Origin: a virus
Reading direction: 5' to 3' (one strand)
Length of the DNA stretch: 29,959 nucleotides
Virus record (IMG/VR): IMGVR_UViG_3300008107_006342
Span: 1-29,959 of that record
The notes under the pieces were generated by a model. It was not told the origin of the DNA and searched no databases. It saw nothing but the letters and a program-made list of their open reading frames with translations. The translations under genes were made by a program, and so were the position numbers. Below, piece by piece: positions 7,731 to 15,746 of this stretch; the first letter of the stretch is position 1, and the number at the start of each line of letters is the position of its first letter.

Positions 7731-9101
7731 ATGTCATATTTTCGTTCTTATTTTGAAAAAAATAATACTATACTTAAAAATTCTAGTATTAATACTGCCA
7801 AAAATCCGAATACCGAGATAATATACGGCACCACATTCTCAAAATATCTGTTTAAGATAGATTTATCAACTTTACAACAAAAAATCGATTCCGGTGAGTA
7901 TGTTATTGATGAAAACACAAAACACACTTTACATTTAACAAATACTATTTTTGGTGATGAGGCCCTATTGGGTGATGATAGGGGTAATAGTAATAGAAGA
8001 GCAACTTCTTTTGATTTGATATTATTTAGGGTTAATGAATTTTGGGACGAAGGTGTTGGTTTTGATTATGATAAAGTATATGATTTAGCAACTGGAGAAC
8101 AGTTATTTGACGTTAGACCATCAAATTGGTTTAATAGAACAAGTGTTGATACATGGGGGGAAGAAGGTGTTTATTCAACTTCACCCGATATAATTGAAAC
8201 AATACATTTTGATAATGGTAATGAAGATATTAATATAGATCTAACAGATTATGTTAACGGTATTTTAGAAAATGGTGACGATAATTATGGTCTTGGTTTG
8301 GCGTTTTCTGTTATATATCAGGATGTAACGACGGATGTTGGTCAAAGTGTTTCATTTTTTTCAAAGTATACACAGACGTTTTTCGAACCATATCTTGAGA
8401 CTTATTTCCATGACGTAATAGAAGATGATAGACAAAATTTTGTACATGGTGTTGAACAAAATCTATATCTGTATGTGACAAAGGGTACAAATTTTTATGA
8501 TTTAGATTCATTACCATCTGTAGATATATTAGATAGTACAAAAACACCGATAGCGGGATTAGAAAATCTAACACCAGTAAAAGTTAAAAAGGGTGTTTAC
8601 AAGGTTACATTTGGTATTGAGGGTATTTTATGTGATGGTAAAAAGTTTTTTTATGATAAATGGAAAAATATAGAAATTGATGGAGTATCAATTGATGATA
8701 TACTACAAAAGTTCGTACCAAAACCATATACTTCACAATATACAATAGGTGAAAATCCAACAGAATTACAGAGATATGCAATACAATATTTTGGTATTAA
8801 ACTTAATGAAAAAATAAATAGAGGAGAAAAAAGAAAAGTTGTGGTAACTTTCAGATCAATCGATTATCCAAAAACAGTTTTATTTGATGAGGTATATTAT
8901 AGAATATATATAAGGGAAGGTAGAACACAAGTAAATGTATTTGATTGGACTAAATTAGATAGGACAAATGAGAATTCTTTTGTTTTTGACACATCCTACA
9001 TGATACCGAGAGAATATTATTTGGAGATAAAAGGTAAAACACATTCTGAAGAAATTTTTTACAAAGAAAATATAAACTTTGAGATTGTGTCAGAAAAGTA
9101 A
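7731..9101 (+). CDS. Large beta-rich virion protein, probably tail/baseplate
   Basis: A 456-residue protein of mainly beta character with many Asp/Tyr/Phe residues. The segment LILFRVNEFWDEGVGFDYD followed by DVRPSNWFNRTSVDTWGEEG and INIDLTDYVNGIL (about 95-190) resembles the carbohydrate-binding-like jelly-roll modules (DNRLRE type) found in tail and surface proteins: W.....W..G and an 'ID(L)T..V..' strand before a long-loop strand. The remainder has repeated beta strands and no catalytic motif. It has its own late-type box upstream and follows the spike gene, so a baseplate wedge, fibre-attachment or host-contact role is plausible. The module match is from memory of sequence patterns and is tentative. 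Confidence 0.55.
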   Translation: MSYFRSYFEKNNTILKNSSINTAKNPNTEIIYGTTFSKYLFKIDLSTLQQKIDSGEYVIDENTKHTLHLTNTIFGDEALLGDDRGNSNRRATSFDLILFRVNEFWDEGVGFDYDKVYDLATGEQLFDVRPSNWFNRTSVDTWGEEGVYSTSPDIIETIHFDNGNEDINIDLTDYVNGILENGDDNYGLGLAFSVIYQDVTTDVGQSVSFFSKYTQTFFEPYLETYFHDVIEDDRQNFVHGVEQNLYLYVTKGTNFYDLDSLPSVDILDSTKTPIAGLENLTPVKVKKGVYKVTFGIEGILCDGKKFFYDKWKNIEIDGVSIDDILQKFVPKPYTSQYTIGENPTELQRYAIQYFGIKLNEKINRGEKRKVVVTFRSIDYPKTVLFDEVYYRIYIREGRTQVNVFDWTKLDRTNENSFVFDTSYMIPREYYLEIKGKTHSEEIFYKENINFEIVSEK

Positions 9102-9103
9102 AA

Positions 9104-9111
9104 TATTTATA
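9104..9111 (+). promoter_or_regulatory. Candidate late promoter box (TATTTATA)
   Basis: TATTTATA immediately after the upstream stop codon (9099-9101) and three bases before the ATG at 9115. The site overlaps TATAAATA on the same strand (TATTTATAAATATG), so it is ambiguous in orientation. If it is a promoter, the mRNA of the next gene is leaderless or nearly so. Confidence 0.5.
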
Positions 9112-9114
9112 AAT

Positions 9115-9570
9115 ATGAAAAATTTAAATCAAATTATAAGAAAACACCTCAGAGTTATATCTGAAAATGATGGAAAACCTGAACAGGAAAATTATATGTT
9201 TTTTGGTAACATAGAACAAATGAAAAGACAATGTGAACTATTAATGGGGGAAGATAAAAACCAAATAGATTCAATTTTAAAGGAACACGATTGGGCACAA
9301 GATCATATTTCTGAGGCAAAAAGTTTACTAGACCAAGTTTTTGATTTTTTAATGAATCAAACAAAAGGAGAACAATATGAAGATGAAATGATTAATGAAG
9401 AAAGTCAAATTGATGAGGGAAAAAACAAACCAACAAATCCTAAATTATGGGCAAGAGCTAAATCTATGGCAAAATCCAAATTTAAGGTTTATCCAAGTGC
9501 ATATGCAAATGGTTGGGCGGCAAAATGGTATAAAAAACATGGTGGTGGTTGGAGAAAAACTAAAAAATAA
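9115..9570 (+). CDS. Putative internal virion protein with C-terminal basic domain
   Basis: 151 residues from the ATG at 9115, preferred over an in-frame TTG at 9079 that lies inside the upstream gene. The N-terminus MKNLNQIIRKHLRVISE (1-17) is a short amphipathic helix ending in a hydrophobic-x-Glu site, resembling the cleaved capsid-targeting peptides of T4 internal proteins. The middle (25-100) is helical and acidic. The C-terminus has LWARAKSMAKSKFKVYPSAY (111-130) and WAAKWYKKHGGGW (134-146), a small basic domain with conserved Tyr-Pro-Ser and Trp-Tyr-Lys-Lys that recurs in T4-type and other phage proteins. Packaging in the head and binding to DNA is an inference from charge and the N-terminal pattern. 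It is followed after 12 bases by another protein with small basic domains. Confidence 0.6.
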   Translation: MKNLNQIIRKHLRVISENDGKPEQENYMFFGNIEQMKRQCELLMGEDKNQIDSILKEHDWAQDHISEAKSLLDQVFDFLMNQTKGEQYEDEMINEESQIDEGKNKPTNPKLWARAKSMAKSKFKVYPSAYANGWAAKWYKKHGGGWRKTKK

Positions 9571-9582
9571 ATTTTATTACAA

Positions 9583-10878
9583 ATGAATCAATTGGGTATA
9601 ATAGTATCAAAAGAGGATAAAGAATACATCGAAGAATGTATACAATCTGGCGAGGTACTAAAGGAGGATTTAAGAAGGTGGTTTAAGGAAAAGTGGGTTG
9701 ATGTAAGTAGAAAAGTTGATGGTAAACATCCACCATGTGGACGTAAAAAAGCAACAGGTAAAGGTTATCCAAAATGTCGACCAAAAAAGAAAGTATCAAA
9801 AGAAACACCTAAAACCGCGGGATCATATTCTAAAAAAGAAAAAAAGGCAATGACTTCTCAAAAAAGAAGAGCAGAAAAAAAAGACCCGAAACCCGGTAAA
9901 GGAAATAAACCAACATTTACGAGATATGTAAATGAGGCCTTCGATGTTGATCCGAATGAATATAAAAAAATACTACAAACTAAAGATTTTTTATTAGTTG
10001 TTCCATTTACACATAAAGCATCTTGTAAATATGGTGCTAATACTAAATGGTGTACAACTAAAAGACATGACGATGAGGATTTTGAAGATCATGTTTCATC
10101 GGGTGTATTAGCGTATTTAATAGTAAGAAACCCTGAATATAGAGATAAATTAAATAATTCAAAATTTGCATTATTTAGATATAAAGGAGAAGAGGGTGAT
10201 GAAGATGGTTTGGTTTACACTGAATTAAATAATGAATATCCAATAAAGTGGTTTAAAAACTTAATGGGTAAAAATGGTTTAACAGATGATTATTCTGAAA
10301 TAATTGAAAAATATAATAATTTTTATAAAAAATATACAAACATGGCGTTAAATGAAAATATAGTTAAAAAATTAACTAATTTAGTTATGGAAGAATTAAG
10401 TAATGAGATAACTTTTGAAGATTTAGAAACACTAAAAAAAATAAATAAGTTCGTTAAAAAACAAGAAGTAATTGATTGGTTTAATGAAAACGATATTGAG
10501 TATTTTGACATGAATGATATGGAAATGTATATAATGTACATCGAAAAAAACATGGAGGATTCTGAAGATTTAGGATCAGTAGAAGAAACTGACTTTATTG
10601 CTGATGATTTATTAAATGAGGCAGAATATCAAGGACGTAAAGTTCAATTAGGTAAGATCATGCAAGGTGATATTAAGAAATTTAAAGTATACGTTAAAAA
10701 CGATAAAGGAAAAGTTGTTAAAGTTAATTTCGGTTTCGGTGGTAAATCTGCCAAGGGAAAAAGAATGGTTATTAAAAAGAATAACCCTGAAAGAAGAAAA
10801 TCATTTAGAGCAAGACATAATTGTGACAATCCAGGTCCTCGTTGGAAACCAAGATATTGGGCTTGTAGAACATGGTAA
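9583..10878 (+). CDS. Multidomain protein: DUF5872-like, KWCT-motif and RHNC/W domains
   Basis: A 431-residue protein with at least three parts. Residues 28-110 (KWVDVSRK, HPPCGR, YPKCRPKKK, then a Lys-rich helix) match the DUF5872-type basic domain. Residues about 124-235 contain PFTHKASCKYGANTKWCT (141-158) and a GVLAYLIV strand, a domain also present in the gene at 26625-27485. Residues 240-345 are helical and acidic. Residues 348-431 form a compact basic domain (GRKVQLGKIM, ERRKSFRARHNC, PRWKPRYWACRTW) common in T4-type phage proteins. VNE/A (118/119) and LNE/A (346/347) lie exactly between these parts and look like prohead-protease sites. A processed, head-internal protein is therefore the favoured reading; enzymatic activity of the KWCT domain is unknown. 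Confidence 0.6.
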   Translation: MNQLGIIVSKEDKEYIEECIQSGEVLKEDLRRWFKEKWVDVSRKVDGKHPPCGRKKATGKGYPKCRPKKKVSKETPKTAGSYSKKEKKAMTSQKRRAEKKDPKPGKGNKPTFTRYVNEAFDVDPNEYKKILQTKDFLLVVPFTHKASCKYGANTKWCTTKRHDDEDFEDHVSSGVLAYLIVRNPEYRDKLNNSKFALFRYKGEEGDEDGLVYTELNNEYPIKWFKNLMGKNGLTDDYSEIIEKYNNFYKKYTNMALNENIVKKLTNLVMEELSNEITFEDLETLKKINKFVKKQEVIDWFNENDIEYFDMNDMEMYIMYIEKNMEDSEDLGSVEETDFIADDLLNEAEYQGRKVQLGKIMQGDIKKFKVYVKNDKGKVVKVNFGFGGKSAKGKRMVIKKNNPERRKSFRARHNCDNPGPRWKPRYWACRTW

Positions 10879-11319
10879 TTAATAAAAGATAATTTTAATA
10901 TCACATTCATTAAGGAGTTCTAAACTCCTTTTTTGTTGCTCTTCCCACATCTCTTTATTGTTTGTTGTACAAACCTCTTTACAATAAACTGTTTTTATAC
11001 CCGAGTTAACAATACCCCTTGCACAATCCATACAAGGTAAACCCGACGTAAGATATATTGTTGAATTTTTTAATGAAACACCTATTCTTGCTGCGTTATA
11101 TATGGCATTACGTTCCGCATGTTCAAACCAGAAGTATTTTTCGGGTCTTTCCTGACGTTCTTCTTTTGAATCATATAAACCCCTTGGGAATGAATTATAA
11201 CCTGTAGAAAGGATCTCATTATCCTCACCAACTATAACTGCACCTATTTGGGTGTATTTGTCTTTTGACTTTAACTTAACCTGTTCTGCGATCCCCAAAA
11301 AATAGTCTTTCCAATCCAT
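10879..11319 (-). CDS. cd: Deoxycytidylate (dCMP) deaminase
   Basis: Converts dCMP to dUMP for thymidylate synthesis during phage DNA replication. The zinc-binding signatures are complete: FEHAERNAIYNAAR (His-Ala-Glu, where Glu is the proton shuttle) and GLPCMDCARGIV (PCxxC). An N-terminal strand, YTQIGAVIVGEDNEILSTGYNSFPRG, is typical of the ComEB/dCMP deaminase family. The start at 11319 gives 146 residues (MDWKDYFLGIA) and a TGATG overlap with the upstream stop; an in-frame ATG at 11343 lies inside the upstream gene and is less likely. Length is normal for the family, slightly shorter than T4 gpcd (193), which carries an extra zinc-binding insert. It is the second gene of a short leftward unit. 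Its last codons contain the terminator of the opposite operon. Confidence 0.9.
   Translation of the reverse strand: MDWKDYFLGIAEQVKLKSKDKYTQIGAVIVGEDNEILSTGYNSFPRGLYDSKEERQERPEKYFWFEHAERNAIYNAARIGVSLKNSTIYLTSGLPCMDCARGIVNSGIKTVYCKEVCTTNNKEMWEEQQKRSLELLNECDIKIIFY
10912..10934 (+). terminator. Terminator for the + strand operon, inside the opposing gene
   Basis: AAGGAGTT (10912-10919) and AACTCCTT (10923-10930) form an 8-bp stem with a three-base loop, followed by a run of Ts to 10934. It ends the rightward virion operon but lies within the last codons of the convergent dCMP deaminase gene. Confidence 0.8.
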
Positions 11320-11645
11320 CACATTAATTTTTGTGGAGACCAATATTGTAATCTATTATCTGAATACCTATCCAATCTACGAGCCTCTTTTTTCTCGATA
11401 AGTTTATTAATTTCTGTCATGTGTTTTTTATTTCTAATATCAACACCGACAATGTATCCTCCGTCCGATTTTTCATATGTTGTTTCAAATATGAATTTAC
11501 CCTCATCATCTTTTTTTAATAGTTCAACAATACCATTTTTGGTATCATTTTCTTTCTTATAAATTTTGTAGGGAATCGAACGTAATTCAATTAACTTTTG
11601 AAGAACGTCTAATCTTAGTTTTTCGTATTCATTTTCATCTGTCAT
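11319..11645 (-). CDS. Unknown 108-residue protein, co-transcribed with dCMP deaminase
   Basis: A charged protein: an N-terminal helix (NEYEKLRLDVLQKLIELRSI), then a beta-rich centre (GKFIFETTYEKSDGGYIVGVDIRN) and a Lys/Arg-rich C-terminal helix (KKHMTEINKLIEKKEARRLDR). No domain recognised. Its stop overlaps the deaminase start (TGATG). A near-consensus host-type promoter ends four bases before its ATG. A role in nucleotide metabolism could be guessed from the operon partner, but nothing in the sequence shows it. Confidence 0.6.
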   Translation of the reverse strand: MTDENEYEKLRLDVLQKLIELRSIPYKIYKKENDTKNGIVELLKKDDEGKFIFETTYEKSDGGYIVGVDIRNKKHMTEINKLIEKKEARRLDRYSDNRLQYWSPQKLM

Positions 11646-11649
11646 TTAA

Positions 11650-11681
11650 CAAATATAACGAATAAAACAATAAACACCAAA
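11650..11681 (-). promoter_or_regulatory. Bacteroidetes-type promoter for the deaminase unit
   Basis: On the minus strand: TTTG (11681-11678), a 20-base spacer, then TATATTTG (11657-11650), a full match to the Bacteroidetes consensus TTTG-N19-21-TAnnTTTG. The -7 box ends four bases before the ATG at 11645, so the predicted transcript starts at or next to the start codon. The TTTG box begins just after the stop codon of the small gene upstream. Confidence 0.7.
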
Positions 11682-11682
11682 A

Positions 11683-11832
11683 TTAATTCACTTTAAGTAA
11701 CCAAAATTTTCTATCATTTATTTTTACAAAGGTGGTATTTGATGTCATCCTATCAACATAAGTTTCTTTAACTCCATTTGTAAATGTGAGAACAAATCCT
11801 GTTTTTGTTGAATTCCATTTAATTTTATTCAT
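11683..11832 (-). CDS. Small 49-residue protein, unknown
   Basis: An open frame on the minus strand from ATG (11832) to TAA (11685-11683). It begins MNKIKWNSTKTGFVLTFTNG and ends NDRKFWLLKVN. The alternation of hydrophobic and polar residues (GFVLTFTNG, TTFVKINDRKFWLL) suggests a small beta-sheet protein. It fills the only space between the capsid-gene terminator and the deaminase promoter, both of which abut it without intruding, which supports a real gene. No Shine-Dalgarno sequence is present, as elsewhere in the window. No family recognised. Confidence 0.55.
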   Translation of the reverse strand: MNKIKWNSTKTGFVLTFTNGVKETYVDRMTSNTTFVKINDRKFWLLKVN

Positions 11833-11877
11833 ATAATGTATTTGAATTAATATAAGATTTTAACGGGATTATGTAAA

Positions 11878-11907
11878 CAAAAAACCCCCGATTTCTCGAG
11901 GGTTTTT
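11878..11907 (-). terminator. Terminator after the major capsid gene
   Basis: Read leftward: ACCCTCGA, GAAA loop, TCGGGGGT, with one G-T pair, followed by six Ts (A run at 11879-11884 on the + strand). The GAAA tetraloop fits a stable RNA hairpin. It closes the scaffold-capsid unit. Confidence 0.8.
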
Positions 11908-11926
11908 ATATTGACATCAATTAAGA

Positions 11927-13666
11927 TTATCTTAATGTATCCAAGCTAAATGTAGTTAAACCATTTACTGTGATAGTACCGAAGTAACGGTTGTTAACCA
12001 TTTTCTTCGCGTATCTTGTCATGATACCTTTGATAGGTGTCATTGTGAATGGATTATACATTGTTGGAGTCAACTGTAAAGGTACGTATGGAGCGTAGAT
12101 GTAACCAGCGTCCAATAAAGATTTACCTTTATGACCAATCAAGATCTTATTCGCAGGGAAGTAAGGATCACGATAAACTTGGTAACGACCAGCAAGTGAA
12201 CCTACTTTTTCGATACCCATGTTATATTGATCTTGCTCAGGAGCTGCGTTTGATACGTGGAAATACTCTAAATCATCGAATACTGCAGAAACTTCTGAAG
12301 AAACAACGATCCAGTTAGCACCACCTCTCAAAGTAGTCTTGTGGATTTGAGCAGAAATTTGGTTGATCTTGGTAACCAAAGTTTGGTTCCAGTCTTTCTG
12401 AGTGTAACCTTGAAGAGTTGCACCACCTGTTCCACCATATTTCCATTCGTTATAGTCCCATTTAGCCGTCCAAGCTGCACCTTTTCTAAGGTCACGTAAG
12501 ATTTCACGATCAACCTCAGCTGCGATTTGCTCAGATAACAATGCTGTTAACTCAGCTTCAGCGTCGATGTTGTGGAATGCACTTACGTCTTGAGCCAATT
12601 CAGGAGACCAAGTAGCTCTCAACTTTCTTTCAGTAACAGAAACTGTTACAGATTGAAGATCGAAAGAAACTTCACCAATTTCATCTTCGAATTCTAATGT
12701 TTCATACACTCTGAAGTGTAAAACGAAGTCAGCAAGAGCGAATGTACTATTAAGTGTTGTGTTAGAGTAACCGGACACAGAAGAATAGTTTTGTAAATCT
12801 ACTTGAACATAAATTGTTCCTGTTTCATCACAAATGTCATTATACTTAGCAGTACCACCCATAGCACCTGGGAAAGTAGCTGTTGATTTTTGACCGTATT
12901 CAACAATACCTTTACCGTATTTTTGAGTTACGATATTGAAGTTTTTAGAAACACCACTGAATTTAATTTCAGCAGATGCTAAAAATTCTTCAGTATCCAT
13001 AATCTGACCGTTAGGTCCAATTAATTTACCTTGACCGTCTTTAGCGAATCCGGTGAACGTAAGAATTAATGAAGGAACGCTTTGACTATTTAATGAACTT
13101 AATGGACTTACAGGTGTAGCCACACCGTTACTGAAATTAACTACACTAGCAGCATTCATTGTGATAGCACTGAATCTACCTTTAGAATAATCGAAAAGTC
13201 CTGTGTCAGGTGCGTTACCGTCACCAGTCTCATAGAAACGATCATAAAGGTTTACTCCAGTATATCCATCATCAGCAGAACCTGTTCCACCAGGAATACC
13301 ATATGGTGTGTAGTGTGATCCACTGTTTCTTTCCTGAATTTTAGGAATGAAGTAGAATAATTTACCGATAGGTAAGTTCATAGCTTGTACAGACACGATG
13401 TCATTAGCTAATAATTTAGAGAATACACGTCTGATGATTGGGAATACAACAGTTTCGAAAGAACCTGATGCATCCGCAACCGCAGCTTCGTTGATTAAGT
13501 ATGAAGCTTGGTTTTCATACAATTGTGCAATGTTATCTTTTTGGTGACCATCAAGACCTTCTAAAAAGCCTAAGTCATCCCATTTTTTAATGGTATCTTC
13601 TTTGATAACACGAAGGTGCTTAAGACCGATGTTACCAACCATACCTGATTCTAATAATGCTCCCAT
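11927..13666 (-). CDS. 23: Major capsid protein (gp23-like)
   Basis: A 579-residue T4-type capsid protein (T4 gp23: 521). Landmarks shared with T4 include LRATWSPELAQDVSAFHNID followed by AEAELTALLSEQIAAEVDRE, the segment RYQVYRDPYFPANKILIGHKG and GYIYAPYVPLQLTP near the C-terminus. The N-terminal ~60 residues look like the delta domain removed by the prohead protease: SYLINE/AAV (cut after Glu60) parallels the SFLTE/AEI site of T4. It is last in the leftward unit behind scaffold, with a terminator 20 bases downstream. The gene is clearly less AT-rich than its neighbours and uses more C-ending codons, as expected for the most abundant protein. No late box lies directly upstream, so it is probably read through from the scaffold gene. 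Confidence 0.93.
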   Translation of the reverse strand: MGALLESGMVGNIGLKHLRVIKEDTIKKWDDLGFLEGLDGHQKDNIAQLYENQASYLINEAAVADASGSFETVVFPIIRRVFSKLLANDIVSVQAMNLPIGKLFYFIPKIQERNSGSHYTPYGIPGGTGSADDGYTGVNLYDRFYETGDGNAPDTGLFDYSKGRFSAITMNAASVVNFSNGVATPVSPLSSLNSQSVPSLILTFTGFAKDGQGKLIGPNGQIMDTEEFLASAEIKFSGVSKNFNIVTQKYGKGIVEYGQKSTATFPGAMGGTAKYNDICDETGTIYVQVDLQNYSSVSGYSNTTLNSTFALADFVLHFRVYETLEFEDEIGEVSFDLQSVTVSVTERKLRATWSPELAQDVSAFHNIDAEAELTALLSEQIAAEVDREILRDLRKGAAWTAKWDYNEWKYGGTGGATLQGYTQKDWNQTLVTKINQISAQIHKTTLRGGANWIVVSSEVSAVFDDLEYFHVSNAAPEQDQYNMGIEKVGSLAGRYQVYRDPYFPANKILIGHKGKSLLDAGYIYAPYVPLQLTPTMYNPFTMTPIKGIMTRYAKKMVNNRYFGTITVNGLTTFSLDTLR

Positions 13667-13694
13667 TTTAGTTTGTTTTTATTTTTTTGGTTTA

Positions 13695-14981
13695 TTATTT
13701 TATTTTACTCATCAAATCTTTCATTCTCTTGAACTGTGGATTTTCGTATGCTTTTGATTCCGACAATACATTTGAAGAAGATGTTGATGGAGTTGAAGTG
13801 ATTTTTTCTGAAACTGTTTCGGTTACTGGTTTTTTAGTTCCCAATTCAGATTTTATTGTGTTAAATAAGTTTTTAGACTCATTCATAGTAGAAATCGAAT
13901 CAAATCTCTTCATAATATTCAATTTCTCCTGTTTTGTTGTTGAATGTTCAGTGAACAAACGAGTAGCGTAAGCCAAATTAGCATTGAATACCGCAACTTC
14001 ATTTAATTTTTCCTTAAAAAGAACTAAAGCCTTTTTGTATTCTGCGTTTTGTTTTCTTAATTTAGAAACTTCTTCATTAATACCAAAAACACCTGAACCT
14101 GCTTTATATTTTTTCTTACTTGGTAATCCGGATCTGTCTAAACCACCTTTATTACCATGAGGATTTGATTTAGTTCTTGCGGCTTCAGTCGCCTCAATTG
14201 GTGTCCCATCTTCAGAACCTTCTGGTTCTTCGTATGTGAATGGTTCCTCTTCAGAAATATCTAATGTTGGATCTTCTTCATCAAGTGTTATTTCATAAAC
14301 ATTTTCTTCACCTAATTCAGGATCCATGTCCATTTCTTCTTCCAATTCAGGTTCCATACCCATTTCTTCTTCCAATTCAGGTTCCATACCCATTTCTTCT
14401 TCCAATTCAGGATCCATGTCCATTTCTTCAGAAAGATCTTCTGTGTATGGTGATTCTTCTTCTAGATCTTCGTCACCTTCACCATCTAATTTAATGATAT
14501 ATTCATCACCGTCGATTTCAAGATCAAGTTCATCATCATCTTTTTTAACAATAATACCATCTTCAGGTTTCATTGCTTTAAAAACTTTAAGAACTTCATC
14601 GTGAGAAGCGCCTGTCATGTCCATAACACCACTATCGTCAGATGGTTCGTCTTCATATGATGTTTCGTCTTCATCATCAGAAGGTAATTCTTCATCATCA
14701 GAAGTCTCATCATCAGAAGGTAACTCTTCATCATCAGAAGTTTCATCTTCATCGGAGGTTGTGTCATCACCAGCATCATCGGCTGTTACATCATCTTCCT
14801 CTTCTTCAGGATTGGGTTGTTCTTCAACATCCTTTTCCTCTTCTTCCAAACTTTCTTTAAGCAATTCGTTTAGTTCTTGTTTCATTGTTGAAGCAAGTAT
14901 ACCTTTTGCATTTGCTTTTACTGCTTCTTCAAGATTTTGTACTTGAAGTAACGCTTGTTCTAAAACTGATTTTTCGGTCAT
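13695..14981 (-). CDS. 22: Prohead core scaffold protein (gp22-like)
   Basis: A 428-residue, extremely acidic protein in the position of T4 gene 22, between protease and capsid protein. Residues 1-50 are helical (LEQALLQVQNLEEAVKA). Residues 45-110 are Asp/Glu/Ser-rich with a repeat (TSDDEELPSDDE). Residues about 184-223 hold four tandem ten-residue units of the type EEEMGMEPEL. The C-terminal third (from GINEEVSKLRKQNAEYKKAL) is a coiled coil like that of gp22, followed by a Ser/Thr-rich linker and a basic tail (PQFKRMKDLMSKIK). Scaffold proteins of this family fill the prohead, bind capsid protein and are degraded by gp21. T4 gp22 is 269 residues; the extra length is mostly the acidic repeat region. 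A late box lies 18 bases upstream. Confidence 0.8.
   Translation of the reverse strand: MTEKSVLEQALLQVQNLEEAVKANAKGILASTMKQELNELLKESLEEEEKDVEEQPNPEEEEDDVTADDAGDDTTSDEDETSDDEELPSDDETSDDEELPSDDEDETSYEDEPSDDSGVMDMTGASHDEVLKVFKAMKPEDGIIVKKDDDELDLEIDGDEYIIKLDGEGDEDLEEESPYTEDLSEEMDMDPELEEEMGMEPELEEEMGMEPELEEEMDMDPELGEENVYEITLDEEDPTLDISEEEPFTYEEPEGSEDGTPIEATEAARTKSNPHGNKGGLDRSGLPSKKKYKAGSGVFGINEEVSKLRKQNAEYKKALVLFKEKLNEVAVFNANLAYATRLFTEHSTTKQEKLNIMKRFDSISTMNESKNLFNTIKSELGTKKPVTETVSEKITSTPSTSSSNVLSESKAYENPQFKRMKDLMSKIK
14311..14430. repeat. 30-bp tandem repeat in the scaffold gene
   Basis: Four head-to-tail copies of a 30-base unit (on the + strand starting TCCAATTCAGG, ending CCATTTCTTCT). The two middle copies, 14341-14370 and 14371-14400, are identical; the outer two differ by a few bases. 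Each encodes EEEMGMEPEL or EEEMDMDPEL. Identity at the DNA level suggests recent expansion by slippage or unequal recombination. Confidence 0.9.
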
Positions 14982-14999
14982 TTGCGAATTTTATTTTTA

Positions 15000-15007
15000 T
15001 ATAAATA
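15000..15007 (-). promoter_or_regulatory. Candidate late promoter box before the scaffold gene
   Basis: TATTTATA on the minus strand, 18 bases before the scaffold ATG and within the 80-base gap after the protease gene. Same octamer and orientation as at the other virion units. Confidence 0.6.
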
Positions 15008-15061
15008 CTTTGATTATATAGAAAATTTACTTTTAAGATATTAATATCAATAAAAAATTTA

Positions 15062-15745
15062 CTATTTTGATATAAATGTATCTAGTCTACCCATTAATTT
15101 TTTCATTCTATCATCAACAACAGGTTTTCTCTCAATTGTTTCTTGATATTGTTCTCTGTCTTTTAAATCACTAAACACATATGCTCCGGGAGTCGATGGT
15201 GAGGAGACTAAGTCAAAACACACTAATTCAAAATCATCTTGTACTATGTTTTGTCCTTTTATATTTTTCAATGATCCTACACCTCTTGATGAAATACCTA
15301 AAGTGGCACCATTCATAATTAACATTGCCGCTTGATCACCTCTTGTACTTACGATACCCATTTTTTTCCAACCTGGTGATGTAAATAATTTAATTTTACC
15401 CATTAACATTTTACCATCCCACCATGTTTCAATGATTGAATGTGATACTCTATCTAAATCAATTAATGAAGATGAGGGGTGATTTAATTCATTTAAAGCA
15501 CCACCTTTTTTTATTAAAGATTGATATTTTTCATTTTCTCTTTTTAATAAAACTTCAGGATAAATTCTACCATTTTTGTTTGGGGTATCGTATTTCTGTA
15601 AAACAGCAAAAAGGATAAGGTCTTGCGAAAAGTCCATATCCTTCATTTCTGAAATTATTTTTTTATTATCTTCTGGTGAGATATGGCCGGCATCATATTC
15701 TATTAATATACCATGTCCGGTTTCTTTTGGTCCTAATATCTTCAT
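15062..15745 (-). CDS. 21: Prohead core protein protease (gp21-like)
   Basis: A 227-residue serine protease of the T4 gp21 type (212 residues in T4). The His motif is GGALNELNHPSS (81-92, His89), the Ser motif is GATLGISSRGVGSL (146-159, Ser152 or Ser153 followed by RGVG), and FDLVSSPSTPGA (177-188) gives the strand typical of herpes/T4 capsid proteases. KNGRIYPEVLL (57-67) is the conserved substrate-groove segment of the family. It cleaves capsid and core proteins after hydrophobic-x-Glu during prohead maturation and then itself. Gene order portal, core-like protein, protease, scaffold, capsid matches T4. A late box and a small inverted repeat lie upstream. Confidence 0.92.
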   Translation of the reverse strand: MKILGPKETGHGILIEYDAGHISPEDNKKIISEMKDMDFSQDLILFAVLQKYDTPNKNGRIYPEVLLKRENEKYQSLIKKGGALNELNHPSSSLIDLDRVSHSIIETWWDGKMLMGKIKLFTSPGWKKMGIVSTRGDQAAMLIMNGATLGISSRGVGSLKNIKGQNIVQDDFELVCFDLVSSPSTPGAYVFSDLKDREQYQETIERKPVVDDRMKKLMGRLDTFISK

Positions 15746-15746
15746 T

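Noticed and set aside
9079-9114. TTG start giving a 163-residue version of the 9115 gene
   Set aside because: It would overlap the upstream gene and add residues before the ATG-led amphipathic helix; the ATG at 9115 sits just after a promoter-like box.
14240-14946. Long + strand frames rich in Ser or His/Leu opposite the scaffold gene
   Set aside because: They are mirror images of the acidic repeat codons (GAA/GAT read as TTC/ATC and so on), with no promoter or start signals.
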